Shown here: positions 1 through 8,307 of the stretch, piece by piece | Layout of the letters: the number at the start of each line of letters is the position of its first letter | How positions within the stretch are numbered: the first letter of the stretch is position 1 | Source: Klenkia marina | Lineage (GTDB): Bacteria; Actinomycetota; Actinomycetes; Mycobacteriales; Geodermatophilaceae | Reading direction: 5' to 3' | DNA length: 64,000 nucleotides | Assembly (NCBI RefSeq): GCF_900101025.1 | Contig: NZ_FMUH01000005.1 | Location: forward strand, 1-64,000 | The notes under the pieces: model-generated | Told to the model about the DNA's origin: nothing | The model's input: the letters and a program-made list of their open reading frames with translations, nothing else | Databases searched by the model: none | Program-made: the position numbers and the translations under genes

Positions 1-158
1 ACTTGACCACAACAAACAAAAATCGTTCGACCTCACGGGTTGAACCAACTTGTCTCGCGTCCACTGTGCGGTTCTGAAAGCACGAACACACCCGTGTGTT
101 CACACCGCCCCCACCCACCCGCTGACCCGGGTGAACCGGGGGAGGAAACTTTCACAGC
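1..158 (+). other. 23S-5S rRNA intergenic spacer
   Basis: This stretch precedes the 5S gene and has no coding signal. It resembles actinobacterial 23S-5S spacers. A small hairpin with arms GAACACA/TGTGTTC lies at 84-101 and may be part of the rRNA processing stalk. The 23S gene itself lies outside the window, so its 3' end is inferred only from this context. Confidence 0.65.
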
Positions 159-275
159 GTTACGGCGGTCATGGCGAGAGGGAAACGCCCGGTCTCATTC
201 CGAACCCGGAAGCTAAGCCTCTCAGCGCCGATGGTACTGCCCGGGGGACTGGGTGGGAGAGTAGGACGCCGCCGG
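159..275 (+). rRNA. rrf: 5S ribosomal RNA
   Basis: The sequence has the 5S layout. A 5' TTACGGCGGTCATGGCG strand pairs with a 3' ACGCCGCCGGA strand to close helix I. Between them are the conserved loops CCCGGTCTCATTCCGAACCCG and GAAGCTAAGCC and the 3' GGGTGGGAGAGTAGG. About 117 nt are covered; the exact ends are uncertain by one or two bases. It is the last gene of an rRNA operon whose terminator follows 12 bases downstream. Confidence 0.95.
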
Positions 276-287
276 ACACACTTTCCG

Positions 288-323
288 ACAAGGGGGTCAC
301 AGCACACGCTGTGACCCCCTTGT
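288..323 (+). terminator. Rho-independent terminator of the rRNA operon
   Basis: A perfect 16-bp stem (288-303 with 308-323) closes an ACAC loop and is followed by TTGTGCTTT. It lies just after the 5S gene, as expected for an rRNA operon terminator. Confidence 0.9.
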
Positions 324-420
324 TGTGCTTTCCGGCCCCTTTTGGTGTCGTGGAGCCTGACTGCGCACCGCGGCGCTCGCCCGGTGGTGGAACCGACCAG
401 CAACGAGGTACGACGACGCG

Positions 421-2736
421 ATGACTGCACCCCGACGAGGCAACGGCGGCTCCGACAGAGGTGGGCGAGGCCGGCCACCCGCTGGTGGTCGCGGCGGTCG
501 TCCCTCCGGTGATCACCGGGGCGTGGCCGGCCAGGGGCGTCCTCGCCCCCAGGGCGGTCAGTCGTCACGTGACGACCGTGACGGTTCCGGGCGCCCTCGC
601 TCGGAGGGCGCCGGTGGTCAGGGTCGGCCCTCCTCCTGGCAGGACCGTCGTCCTGGCCAGGGCGGGTACTCCCGCGGCGCCGGGGGGCAGCGTCCCGATG
701 CGCGCAGCGACCGCCCGGGCGACGGTGCCCGCGCCGGTGGTCGTGGGTCGGCCGGGGGTTGGCAGGAGCGTCGGCCCGGCGGCCCGGCGCGGACCGACCG
801 CCCCTCGACGGGTGGCGCGGACGAGCGCCCGGGTGCACGTGAGCGCGCGCGACTGAGCGGCGAGTGGCGTCCACGCTACGGCGCCGGGAGCACCCCGCGG
901 TCTGCGGAGGGTGGTCGGGGTGGTCGCACGGGTGGCGACGACCGGCGTCCGGCATCGCAGGACCGGCGTCCGGCCCAGGGCGACCGTCCGCAGCGGGATG
1001 ACCGCCCGACGTGGCAGGACCGCCGCCCCGCTGGTGGCGACCGGCCGCAGCGGGAGGATCGCCGTCCGGCCGGCGGCGGGGACCGCTCCGAGCGCAGTGG
1101 TGCACGCCCCGCGTGGCAGGACCGTCGTCCGGCTGGAGGAGACCGTCCCCAGCGCGGGGGTGGGGACCGGCCGGCGTGGCAGGACCGTCGTCCGGCTCAG
1201 GGCGACCGTCCGCAGCGGGATGACCGCCCGGCGTGGCGGGACCGCCGCCCCGCTGGTGGCGACCGGCCGCAGCGGGATGACCGCCGTCCGGCTCGCGGTG
1301 GGGACGCCCCCCAGCGCGGGGGCGAGGACCGGCCGGCGTGGCAGGACCGTCGTCCGGCTCAGTCGGACCGGCCCGAGCGCAGTGGTGCACGCCCCGCGTG
1401 GCAGGACCGTCGTCCGGCCCAGGGAGAGCGTCCCCAGCGCGGGGGCGGGGAACGGCCGGCGTGGCAGGACCGTCGTCCGGCAGCCGACGACCGCCCGCAG
1501 GGGGGCGACCGTCGGCCCGCGCGGTCCGGTGAGCGTCCTGACCGTGGTGGGGCCCGTCCGCAGCGGGATGACCGCCGCGACGACCGCGGGTTCGTGGAGC
1601 AGCGGCGGGCGTCCGGGCCGCCGATCCCCGAGTGGGCCGACCCCCGGGAGCTCGACGGGTCCGTCCGGCGTGCCCTGAAGGGGTTGGAGAGCCGCAACGC
1701 CACGGTCGTCGGCCAGCACCTCGCCGCTGCCGGTGGCTTGCTCGACGAGGACCCGCAGGCCGCGTTGACCCATGCCCAGGCGGCCCGCGAGCGCGCCTCG
1801 CGGATCGCCGTCGTGCGCGAGGCGGTCGGTGTGGCGGCGTACCACGCCGGGGACTTCACCGAAGCAGCTCGTGAGCTCCGGGCCTACCGGCGGATGAGCG
1901 GGGACGAGTCCTACCGTGCGGTCCTCGCCGACTGCGAGCGGGCGCTGGGCCGACCCGACGTGGCGCTCCGTCTGGTGGCGGAGGCCCTGACCGAGGACCC
2001 CGACACCGACGAGGTCGTCGAGCTGCGGCTGGTCGAGGCCGGCGCCCGGCAGGACCTCGGTGAGGTCGCCGCCGCCGCGCTGGTGCTGGAGGCCGCGCTC
2101 GGTGGCCGACCGACCCCTGAGCAACTCGCACCGGGCGACCTGGGTCAGCTGCGACTGGCCACGGCCTACGCCGACCTGCTGGAGTCCCGCGGCGACGAGC
2201 AGCAGGCGCAGGCCTGGTTCGAGGCGATCATGGCCGCGGACCCTGCGGACGAGACCGGCGTGGCCGCCCGCTTCGACGACGTCGAGTACGACGACGAACT
2301 CGACGATGAATCCGACGGCGGTTCCGAGGACGTCGACGCGGAGCACGTCGATGCGGAGGACGACGGTGCGGAGGGCGGCTCCCACGCCGGCGACGCACAC
2401 GGGTCCGCCGCGGACGACGGCTCCCGTGCCGAGGACCCGGCAGCCGCCGACGGTGACGTCGAGCCGGACACGGAGGCGTCCGTCGACCAGGACGTCGACC
2501 AGGACGTCGAGCTGCCGGAGACGACCGTCGGGGCCGACTACGACCCCGACGAGCAGGATCTCGAGGACGAGGTCGCCGAACTGCTGGGCGAGATCCCGGC
2601 ACCCGGGTTCTCCGACACCCCCGCCGCGCAGCCGCCGGTGCAGACGCAGCCGCGCCCGATGCCGGCGGACACGGCAGGTCTGTTCAGCGCGCCGGAGGAC
2701 GGGCCGTCGGGGGAGCACACACCCCCGACGAACTGA
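421..2736 (+). CDS. Arg/Gly/Asp-rich low-complexity protein with C-terminal TPR-like domain (Rv1691-like)
   Basis: The 771-aa protein has three parts. Residues 1 to about 400 are disordered and rich in R, D, G, P and Q, built from variants of QDRRPAQGDRPQRDDRPAW. Residues 403 to about 620 form an Ala/Leu-rich helical region with TPR-like pairs, starting at PEWADPRELDGSVRRALKGL. The tail from about 620 is very acidic. By position (before the HAD phosphatase and tlyA) it is the counterpart of mycobacterial Rv1691, a conserved protein of unknown function; the long basic N-terminal extension is the unusual part. The basic region could bind RNA, but that is inference. ATG is used as the start; a weak GAGG lies upstream. 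A strong hairpin follows the gene. Confidence 0.85.
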   Translation: MTAPRRGNGGSDRGGRGRPPAGGRGGRPSGDHRGVAGQGRPRPQGGQSSRDDRDGSGRPRSEGAGGQGRPSSWQDRRPGQGGYSRGAGGQRPDARSDRPGDGARAGGRGSAGGWQERRPGGPARTDRPSTGGADERPGARERARLSGEWRPRYGAGSTPRSAEGGRGGRTGGDDRRPASQDRRPAQGDRPQRDDRPTWQDRRPAGGDRPQREDRRPAGGGDRSERSGARPAWQDRRPAGGDRPQRGGGDRPAWQDRRPAQGDRPQRDDRPAWRDRRPAGGDRPQRDDRRPARGGDAPQRGGEDRPAWQDRRPAQSDRPERSGARPAWQDRRPAQGERPQRGGGERPAWQDRRPAADDRPQGGDRRPARSGERPDRGGARPQRDDRRDDRGFVEQRRASGPPIPEWADPRELDGSVRRALKGLESRNATVVGQHLAAAGGLLDEDPQAALTHAQAARERASRIAVVREAVGVAAYHAGDFTEAARELRAYRRMSGDESYRAVLADCERALGRPDVALRLVAEALTEDPDTDEVVELRLVEAGARQDLGEVAAAALVLEAALGGRPTPEQLAPGDLGQLRLATAYADLLESRGDEQQAQAWFEAIMAADPADETGVAARFDDVEYDDELDDESDGGSEDVDAEHVDAEDDGAEGGSHAGDAHGSAADDGSRAEDPAAADGDVEPDTEASVDQDVDQDVELPETTVGADYDPDEQDLEDEVAELLGEIPAPGFSDTPAAQPPVQTQPRPMPADTAGLFSAPEDGPSGEHTPPTN
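950..1580 (+). repeat. Degenerate in-frame tandem repeats in the basic N-terminal region
   Basis: Blocks such as GCGTGGCAGGACCGTCGTCC and GACCGTCCGCAGCGGGATGA recur many times with small changes and keep frame. They encode the QDRRPA and DRPQRDDR units. The near-identity of several blocks suggests recent unequal recombination, so copy number may vary between strains. Confidence 0.85.
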
Positions 2737-2751
2737 CCTCGCCGTCCACAA

Positions 2752-2792
2752 CCGCCAGGGCCCGTCCACAGTTCTCGGACGGGCCCTGGCGG
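2752..2792 (+). terminator. Strong hairpin terminator after the TPR gene
   Basis: A perfect 16-bp stem (2752-2767 with 2777-2792) closes a 9-nt loop. It has no T-run, as is common in high-GC actinobacteria. It separates the TPR gene from the small SSB-like gene. Confidence 0.8.
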
Positions 2793-2821
2793 CCGTCGGT
2801 GGGGCGCACGACGCTGCCGGC

Positions 2822-3199
2822 ATGACGTCCCCGACCCGACCGACCACCCGCTCCGGCGCCCACGGCACCGACCGCAACGACGTCGTCCTCCGGGGCAGAC
2901 TGGCCGCGCCCGCGGTGGTCCGGGAGCTGCCCAGTGGCGACACCCTGCTGGTCTTCAAGCTGACCGTCCGGCGACCGGCTCCGCGCCCGCGGGAACCCGG
3001 GCACGACACCATCACCTGCGTCAGCTCGGCGGCGGGTCCGGTGCGCCGGGCCGCCTCCTGGCACCCCGGCGACCTGCTCGAGGTGCAGGGTTCGCTGCGG
3101 CGCCGCTACTGGCGCAGCCCCACCGGTGGTGCCGTGGTGCACGAGGTGGAGTGCCGCCGGGCCCGACGGTGCCGGCCGACGGGCCCGGCGCCGTCGTGA
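2822..3199 (+). CDS. Small single-stranded DNA-binding (OB-fold) protein
   Basis: The 125-aa protein has the core of the SSB OB-fold. NDVVLRGRLAAPAVVRELPS is strand 1 and the turn. DTLLVFKLTVRR follows, then DTITCVSSAAGPVRRAASWH and GDLLEVQGSLRRRYW. The last matches the usual GDxVEVxGxLxRRxW motif. It lacks the long acidic tail that housekeeping SSB uses to bind partners, so it is probably an accessory SSB paralogue. ATG at 2822 is chosen because the fold starts soon after. It stands alone between the hairpin at 2752-2792 and a convergent DUF1015 gene only 5 nt away. Confidence 0.8.
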   Translation: MTSPTRPTTRSGAHGTDRNDVVLRGRLAAPAVVRELPSGDTLLVFKLTVRRPAPRPREPGHDTITCVSSAAGPVRRAASWHPGDLLEVQGSLRRRYWRSPTGGAVVHEVECRRARRCRPTGPAPS

Positions 3200-3204
3200 G
3201 GTCG

Positions 3205-4464
3205 TCAGTGCGGGCGGAGGACCAGACCGGTACGCGGCTTCGGCACGAACAGCGTGGACTTGCGCGGCATCCGGGCGCCGTCGCGGGCCACCGCGGCCAC
3301 GTCGGCCGGCGTCGACGGGTGCAGCAGCAGCGCGACCCCGCTCGAACGGCGTGCCAGGCGCAGCGCCTCGTCGACGTCGTGGGCCACCAGCACCGAGGCC
3401 GGGTCGTCCGGGCGGCCCCAGCAGCCGGCGATCAACCCGTGGTGGGCCAGGACGACGTCCAGGGCCCGCCAGCTGGGTGGCGCATCCGGGGGTACCCGGT
3501 CGCGGACCGAGGGGGTCGGCTCCGACAGCAGCACCGCGCGGCTCCCGTCGGTGACCACGAAGCGTCCGGGGCCGGGGGACCACGAGTCCGAGCCGTCCGG
3601 GACGGGCACCTCCGCCGGCGCCACGACGAATCCTGCGGCTGCGGCGCGTGCCGCCGTGGGCAGGTCGAGGCCGGGGACGACCCGGTGGATCGCGCGGACC
3701 CGCAGGCCACCCGGTCCCATCGGGGTCAGCAGGGCCAGCACCCGTCCCGGACCGCCCGCGGCCAGGGCCCGGGCTGCGGCGAACCGGTGGTGCCCGTCGG
3801 CGATGACAGACGCGACCTGGGCGAATCCATCGGCCAACCGCGCCAGGGTGGCCGGGTCGGTCACCCGCCGCAGCTCGTGCACCACCCCGTCGTCGTCGGC
3901 GACGCGCATGTCCGGAACGACCGTCAGCACCAAGGCGGTCTCGCGCTCGACGGCCGCGGAGGGGTCGTGGGCCAGCACGATCGGCTCCAGGTCGGTGCGC
4001 GTCGCGGCCAGCAGCTCGCGTCGGCCGGCCACCGCCCCCGGGTGCACGTCCTCGTGGGGGAGCACGGCCCGCGACCCGTCGGGGGGCAGCTCGACCGCGC
4101 CCAGCCACCCGACGGTCGGCACCCCGTCCGGGGCGACCATGGCGTAGCACCACAGGGCGGGTTCCCGGTCGCGGACGAGCACACCGTCGTCCAGCCACTG
4201 CTGCAGCGTCCCGGCCGCCCGCTCGGCCGACTGCCGGTCGCACGGACCACCAGCCTGCCCGGCCGCGTCGTCCGGGCCCGGGAGGATCAGCCGCACCACG
4301 TTGTGCGGGTCCGCGGCTGCCAGTCGCGCGCGGCCCGCGGAGGTCACCAGGTCGTAGGCCGGCGAGCTCACCCTGGTCAAGTGGTCGGCGTCGACGGCGG
4401 CGTAGGTCAGCGCACGGAAGGGGTGCACCACCAGCGCATCGCCGGCCGTGCTGCTCGGGGGCAT
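3205..4464 (-). CDS. DUF1015 family protein
   Basis: The 419-aa protein fits DUF1015 in length and motifs. The N-terminal HPFRALTYAAVDADHLTRVSS leads to SPAYDLVTSAGRARLAAADPHNVVRL, and DGHHRFAAARAL lies near the middle. The family is widespread and of unproven biochemistry; the conserved DGHHR suggests a catalytic or metal-binding role. ATG at 4464 puts the family start (HPFRA) at residue 13; longer starts would run into the divergent HAD gene. Only 75 bp separate it from that gene's start, so both promoters probably lie there. Confidence 0.88.
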   Translation of the reverse strand: MPPSSTAGDALVVHPFRALTYAAVDADHLTRVSSPAYDLVTSAGRARLAAADPHNVVRLILPGPDDAAGQAGGPCDRQSAERAAGTLQQWLDDGVLVRDREPALWCYAMVAPDGVPTVGWLGAVELPPDGSRAVLPHEDVHPGAVAGRRELLAATRTDLEPIVLAHDPSAAVERETALVLTVVPDMRVADDDGVVHELRRVTDPATLARLADGFAQVASVIADGHHRFAAARALAAGGPGRVLALLTPMGPGGLRVRAIHRVVPGLDLPTAARAAAAGFVVAPAEVPVPDGSDSWSPGPGRFVVTDGSRAVLLSEPTPSVRDRVPPDAPPSWRALDVVLAHHGLIAGCWGRPDDPASVLVAHDVDEALRLARRSSGVALLLHPSTPADVAAVARDGARMPRKSTLFVPKPRTGLVLRPH

Positions 4465-4539
4465 CCCGCGATCGTAGGAGGGGAGGGGTGGCCGACTCCC
4501 GGGGGCGCTGACGGTCCCCGGCCGTGGTCCCATCTCGGG

Positions 4540-5634
4540 GTGACCGCCGACGTCCCCCCGCCCTCGCTCGCCCACGGCTCGGCCCAGCCCCCGAGCCGTG
4601 TCCACGACGTCGCCCTCCTCGACCTCGACGGGGTCCTGTACGTCGGTCCCGACGCCGTGCCCGGGGCCGCCGCCGCACTCGAGCAGGCCCGCGGGGCCGG
4701 CATGCGGCTCGGGTTCGTGACCAACAACGCCGCTCGCACCCCGCAGGAGGTCGCGGCGCACCTGAGCGAGCTCGGCATGGCCGCCGACCCCGACGACGTC
4801 ATCACCAGCTCCCAGGCCGCCGCCACCGTGGTGGTCGACCTCGTCGGGCGAGGTGCGGGCGTGCTGCCCGTCGGTGGGCCGGGCGTGGCGTCCGCCCTCA
4901 CCGAGGCCGGGCTGCGCGTGGTGCACCGGGCCGAGGACGACCCGGTCGCCGTCGTGCAGGGCTACGGGCGCGACGTCGGCTGGACCCAGCTGGCCGAGGC
5001 GGTGGTCGCCGTCCGCGGGGGCGCTCGGCACGTCGCCACGAACACCGACGCCACCATCCCGTCCCCGCGCGGCGTGCTGCCCGGCAACGGTGCCCTGGTG
5101 GGCGTCGTCGCCGCGGTGACCGGTCAGCAACCCCTGGTCGCCGGCAAGCCGGCCCCCGCCATGCACCGCGAGTGCGTCCGGCGCACCGGGGCGCAGCGCC
5201 CCGTCGTGGTCGGCGACCGGCTGGACACCGACGTCGAGGGTGGCCGCCGGGTCGGCGTCCCGACGCTGCTCGTGCTCTCCGGCGTGACCACCCCCGGCAC
5301 CCTGCTGGCCGCCGGGCCAGAAGCCCGCCCCGACCTGGTCGCGCACGACGTGGCAGGCCTGTGCCATGCCCACCCCGCCGTCGAGCCGGACGCCGACGGG
5401 TGGCGCTGCGGGGCGTGGACGGCGACCGTCGACGACGACGCCGTACTGCTCTCCGCCGGGGACGGTCCGCCCGCCGACGACCTCGCCGACGACCTCGACG
5501 GCCTGCGGGCGCTGTGCGTGGCGCACTGGGCCGCCCACCCCGACGAGTCCGCAGCCGCGACCGTCAGGGCCGCAGAGGGTGCCGCCCCCGCCGTGGCCGA
5601 GGCACTGGCCCGGTGGGGCCTGGACGGGAGCTGA
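4540..5634 (+). CDS. HAD-superfamily sugar-phosphatase (NagD-like, Rv1692-like)
   Basis: The 364-aa protein has the HAD motifs. Motif I is LLDLDGVLYVG (nucleophile and acid Asp), motif II FVTNNAARTP, motif III the Lys of GKPAP, and motif IV VVGDRLDTDVEG. The cap between motifs II and III is of the NagD/p-nitrophenylphosphatase type. Mycobacterial Rv1692, in the same position, is a glycerol-3-phosphate phosphatase, so that activity is a fair inference here. GTG at 4540 is the nearest start to the fold. A C-terminal extension of about 90 residues follows the HAD core. Confidence 0.88.
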   Translation: MTADVPPPSLAHGSAQPPSRVHDVALLDLDGVLYVGPDAVPGAAAALEQARGAGMRLGFVTNNAARTPQEVAAHLSELGMAADPDDVITSSQAAATVVVDLVGRGAGVLPVGGPGVASALTEAGLRVVHRAEDDPVAVVQGYGRDVGWTQLAEAVVAVRGGARHVATNTDATIPSPRGVLPGNGALVGVVAAVTGQQPLVAGKPAPAMHRECVRRTGAQRPVVVGDRLDTDVEGGRRVGVPTLLVLSGVTTPGTLLAAGPEARPDLVAHDVAGLCHAHPAVEPDADGWRCGAWTATVDDDAVLLSAGDGPPADDLADDLDGLRALCVAHWAAHPDESAAATVRAAEGAAPAVAEALARWGLDGS

Positions 5635-5649
5635 GGTGGTGAGCCGGGC

Positions 5650-5988
5650 TCAGAGCAGGGCGCGCAGGCGGAGCATGTCCCGCAGCCCGGCCTCCAGCTT
5701 GACCCGGCCCGAGGCCCACGCCGACCCGAAGGACAGCTCACCGGAGGTGACCGCGAGCAGGTCGTCGCTGGTGGTGATGATCCGGATGTCGGCCCTGGGC
5801 ACCGACGGCCCGGCGGGCACGGCCTCCATGCCCTGCGCGGTGCCGTTCACCAGCCGTCCCTGCACGACCTGCTCGAGGTCGGTGAGCCGGCAGGACACGG
5901 TGCGGTCGAGCCCGCTGAGGGCCGGGCGGGCCGCCAGGTCGCCGACGAAGCCCTCCAGGGCGGTCATGCACTGCTCGAGCGTGGCCAC
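5650..5988 (-). CDS. SCP2-like sterol/lipid-binding domain protein
   Basis: A short protein of 112 aa reads toward the HAD gene and ends 15 nt from it. The segment RTVSCRLTDLEQVVQGRLVN, then ADIRIITTSDDLLAVTSGEL and WASGRVKLEAGLRDMLRL, follows the SCP2 pattern of small lipid-binding proteins: a strand followed by a helix, then the xGxLxxxxAxxxGxxKxxG-like end. GTG at 5988 is chosen for the GGAGG nine bases upstream. It could carry an acyl or sterol-like ligand; nothing shows which. Confidence 0.65.
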   Translation of the reverse strand: MATLEQCMTALEGFVGDLAARPALSGLDRTVSCRLTDLEQVVQGRLVNGTAQGMEAVPAGPSVPRADIRIITTSDDLLAVTSGELSFGSAWASGRVKLEAGLRDMLRLRALL

Positions 5989-6147
5989 AGCCGGGTGCCT
6001 CCATCGTGCGTCGGTCCCGCTCCACGACGGGGTCGCGGGCACGCTACCGCGCCCCCCGGCCCGACCCGCGCCGTCGGCGGTGGCCGGTAACCTGCTGGGT
6101 GCCCCCGAGGTCGGCTCGGGCGGCCGCCGGCACGAGGGGGGACAGGC

Positions 6148-6414
6148 ATGACCACCCCCTCCGGTGCGCCCCGACCCGGTTCCTGGCTGGCGCCCGCCCC
6201 GGCGTCGGGAGACCCCGAGGCACGTGCCGAGCAGGGGCCGGCAGACCCGCACGCCACGGCGGACCCGCACGCCACGGCGAGCCTCGACGACGCCACCGGC
6301 CACGACGACCTGGCAGCCCACCTGGCCCAGCTGCCGGTGACCGACCACGCCGACGTGCTGGAGGCCGAGCACGACCGCCTGCACCGCCTGCTCGCCACGA
6401 TCGACCAGCTGTGA
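6148..6414 (+). CDS. Small conserved actinobacterial protein (Rv1693-like)
   Basis: An 88-aa protein starts at ATG after GGGGGACAGGC. Its first half is Ala/Pro/His-rich with a DPHATADPHATA duplication. Its second half, VLEAEHDRLHRLLATIDQL, looks like a short amphipathic helix or coiled coil. The place between the HAD phosphatase and tlyA corresponds to the small gene Rv1693 in mycobacteria. Function is unknown. Confidence 0.65.
   Translation: MTTPSGAPRPGSWLAPAPASGDPEARAEQGPADPHATADPHATASLDDATGHDDLAAHLAQLPVTDHADVLEAEHDRLHRLLATIDQL
6244..6279 (+). repeat. Exact 18-bp tandem duplication
   Basis: Two adjacent identical copies of GACCCGCACGCCACGGCG (6244-6261 and 6262-6279) lie in frame in the small Rv1693-like gene and encode the doubled DPHATA. 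Confidence 0.9.
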
Positions 6415-6472
6415 GCGTCCTGCACCGAGCGGTCCAGAACCGAGCGGCCCGGCACCGGCGGGGTCTGCGCTG

Positions 6473-7270
6473 ATGGCCCGCCGAGCGCGGCTGGACGCCG
6501 AGCTGGTCCGTCGCAGCCTGGCCCGCTCCCGCGAGCACGCCCAGGCCCTCATCGCCGAGGGCCGGGTGACCGTGGCCGGCCAGACCGCCACCAAGCCCGC
6601 CACCGGGGTCGAAGCCGGCACCCCCGTCGTCGTGCGCGAGGACGCCGACGGCCCCTCCTGGGTGTCCCGCGGTGCCCACAAGCTGATCGGCGCCCTCGAC
6701 GCCTTCGGGGTCGACGTCGCCGGCCGGCGCGTGCTCGATGCCGGTGCGTCCACCGGGGGCTTCACCGAGGTCTGCCTCCGACGTGGGGCGCGCCAGGTCG
6801 TCGCGGTCGACGTCGGCTACGGCGAGCTGGCGTGGTCGCTGCGCACCGACGACCGCGTCGACGTGCACGAGCGCACCAACGTGCGGTCCCTCGAGCCCGA
6901 GCAGATCGGCGGCCCGGTCGACCTCGTCGTCGCCGACCTGTCCTTCATCGGCCTGCGGCTGGTGCTCCCGGCCCTGTTGGCCTGCACCCACCCCGCCGGC
7001 GAGCTGCTGCCGATGGTCAAGCCGCAGTTCGAGGTCGGCCGCGAACGCCTGGGCGCCGGTGGCGTGGTGCGCGACAAGGAGCACCGGGCCGACGCGGTCA
7101 CCGCCGTCGCCGAGGCCGCCCACGCCCTGGGGTGGGGGACCGCAGGCGTGGTCGCCAGCCCGCTGCCTGGCCCGTCGGGCAACGTCGAGTTCTTCCTCCA
7201 CCTGCGCCGCGCCGCGCCCGCGCCCGACCCCGTGGCCATCACCCGAGCAGTCCAGGAAGGCCCCACGTGA
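6473..7270 (+). CDS. tlyA: TlyA family rRNA 2'-O-methyltransferase
   Basis: The 265-aa protein has an N-terminal S4 RNA-binding domain (residues 1 to about 60: RLDAELVRRSLARSREHAQ, then GRVTVAGQ). A Rossmann methyltransferase domain follows, with SAM motif VLDAGASTGGFTEVCL and acidic VVAVDVGYG. In mycobacteria TlyA methylates 16S C1409 and 23S C1920 and makes ribosomes sensitive to capreomycin; the same role is expected. The catalytic-type K residues sit in ISRGAHK-like (SRGAHKLIGAL) and MVKPQFE. The end overlaps the NAD kinase start by 4 nt. Confidence 0.95.
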   Translation: MARRARLDAELVRRSLARSREHAQALIAEGRVTVAGQTATKPATGVEAGTPVVVREDADGPSWVSRGAHKLIGALDAFGVDVAGRRVLDAGASTGGFTEVCLRRGARQVVAVDVGYGELAWSLRTDDRVDVHERTNVRSLEPEQIGGPVDLVVADLSFIGLRLVLPALLACTHPAGELLPMVKPQFEVGRERLGAGGVVRDKEHRADAVTAVAEAAHALGWGTAGVVASPLPGPSGNVEFFLHLRRAAPAPDPVAITRAVQEGPT

Positions 7271-8307
7271 CCTCGACCCAGCCCAGCGAGAGCTCCGCCT
7301 GCACCCCGGCCGACGGGGTGCGCCGGGTGCTGCTGGCCGTGCACACCGGACGGGCCGACATCATCGACCTGGCCCGCGCCTCGGCGACCCGGCTGGCCCA
7401 GGCCGGCCTGGTGGTCCGGGTGCTCGACGACGAGGCCGAGGACCTGGGCATCCCGGGCGCCGAGGTCGTGGCCTTCGGGCCCGAGGCCGCCGACGGGGCC
7501 GAGGTGGTCATCGTCATGGGCGGGGACGGCACGTTCCTGCGGGCCGCCGAGCTGGCCCGGGCCACCGATGCCGCGCTGACCGGAGTGAACCTCGGCAAGG
7601 TCGGGTTCCTCGCCGAGACCGAGCCCGAGACGGTCGAGGAGACCCTGTCGGCCATCGAGCAGTGCGAGTACTCGGTGGAGGAGCGCCTGACGCTCGCCGT
7701 CGACGTGTTCGACGCCGGCGGCACGCGCGTCGGTGGCACCTGGGCGCTCAACGAGGCCTCGGTGGAGAAGGTCGAGCGCTCCCGGGTGCTCGACGTGGTG
7801 CTGTCCATCGACGGCCGGCCGCTGACCAGCTTCGGGTGCGACGGCGTCCTGGCCGCCACCCCCACGGGGTCCACCGCCTACGCGTTCAGCGCGGGCGGGC
7901 CGGTGGTGTGGCCCGACGTCGAGGCGATCCTGGTGGTGCCCACCAACGCCCACGCCCTGTTCGCCCGGCCACTGGTCACCTCGCCCGAGTCGGTGCTCAC
8001 CGTCGCCGTCCCGGCCGACGGGACCCGCGCCCGGGTGTCGGCCGACGGGCGGCGCACGGTCGAGATCCCGCCCGGCGGCCGGGTCGACGTGCGGCGGTCG
8101 GGCCGGCCCGTGCGGATCGCCCGGGTGCACCCGCGCAGCTTCGGCGACCGGCTGGTGGCCAAGTTCGGTCTCCCGGTGCGCGGGTTCCGCGACGTCCGCG
8201 GTCACGTCGGACCCGGGCAGGAGCTGACCCGCAGCCGCAACGTGCTGCTGCGCGACGACACCGCCGACGGCGCACCGGGGAGCGAGGTGCCCGGTGCCCA
8301 GGCGTGA
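7267..8307 (+). CDS. nadK: NAD kinase
   Basis: The 346-aa protein phosphorylates NAD to NADP. It has the family signatures VIVMGGDGTFLRAAELA (GGDG), GVNLGKVGFLAE, the NE of WALNEASVEK, and DGVLAATPTGSTAYAFSAGG. GTG at 7267 is chosen because it overlaps the tlyA stop (GTGA), and the next gene, recN, in turn starts inside this gene. The run tlyA-nadK-recN is standard in actinobacteria. Confidence 0.95.
   Translation: MTSTQPSESSACTPADGVRRVLLAVHTGRADIIDLARASATRLAQAGLVVRVLDDEAEDLGIPGAEVVAFGPEAADGAEVVIVMGGDGTFLRAAELARATDAALTGVNLGKVGFLAETEPETVEETLSAIEQCEYSVEERLTLAVDVFDAGGTRVGGTWALNEASVEKVERSRVLDVVLSIDGRPLTSFGCDGVLAATPTGSTAYAFSAGGPVVWPDVEAILVVPTNAHALFARPLVTSPESVLTVAVPADGTRARVSADGRRTVEIPPGGRVDVRRSGRPVRIARVHPRSFGDRLVAKFGLPVRGFRDVRGHVGPGQELTRSRNVLLRDDTADGAPGSEVPGAQA

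Noticed and set aside
152-1390. Long minus-strand frame opposite the TPR gene and 5S rRNA
   Set aside because: It is made by the GC-rich repeats of the plus-strand gene and runs through the 5S rRNA.
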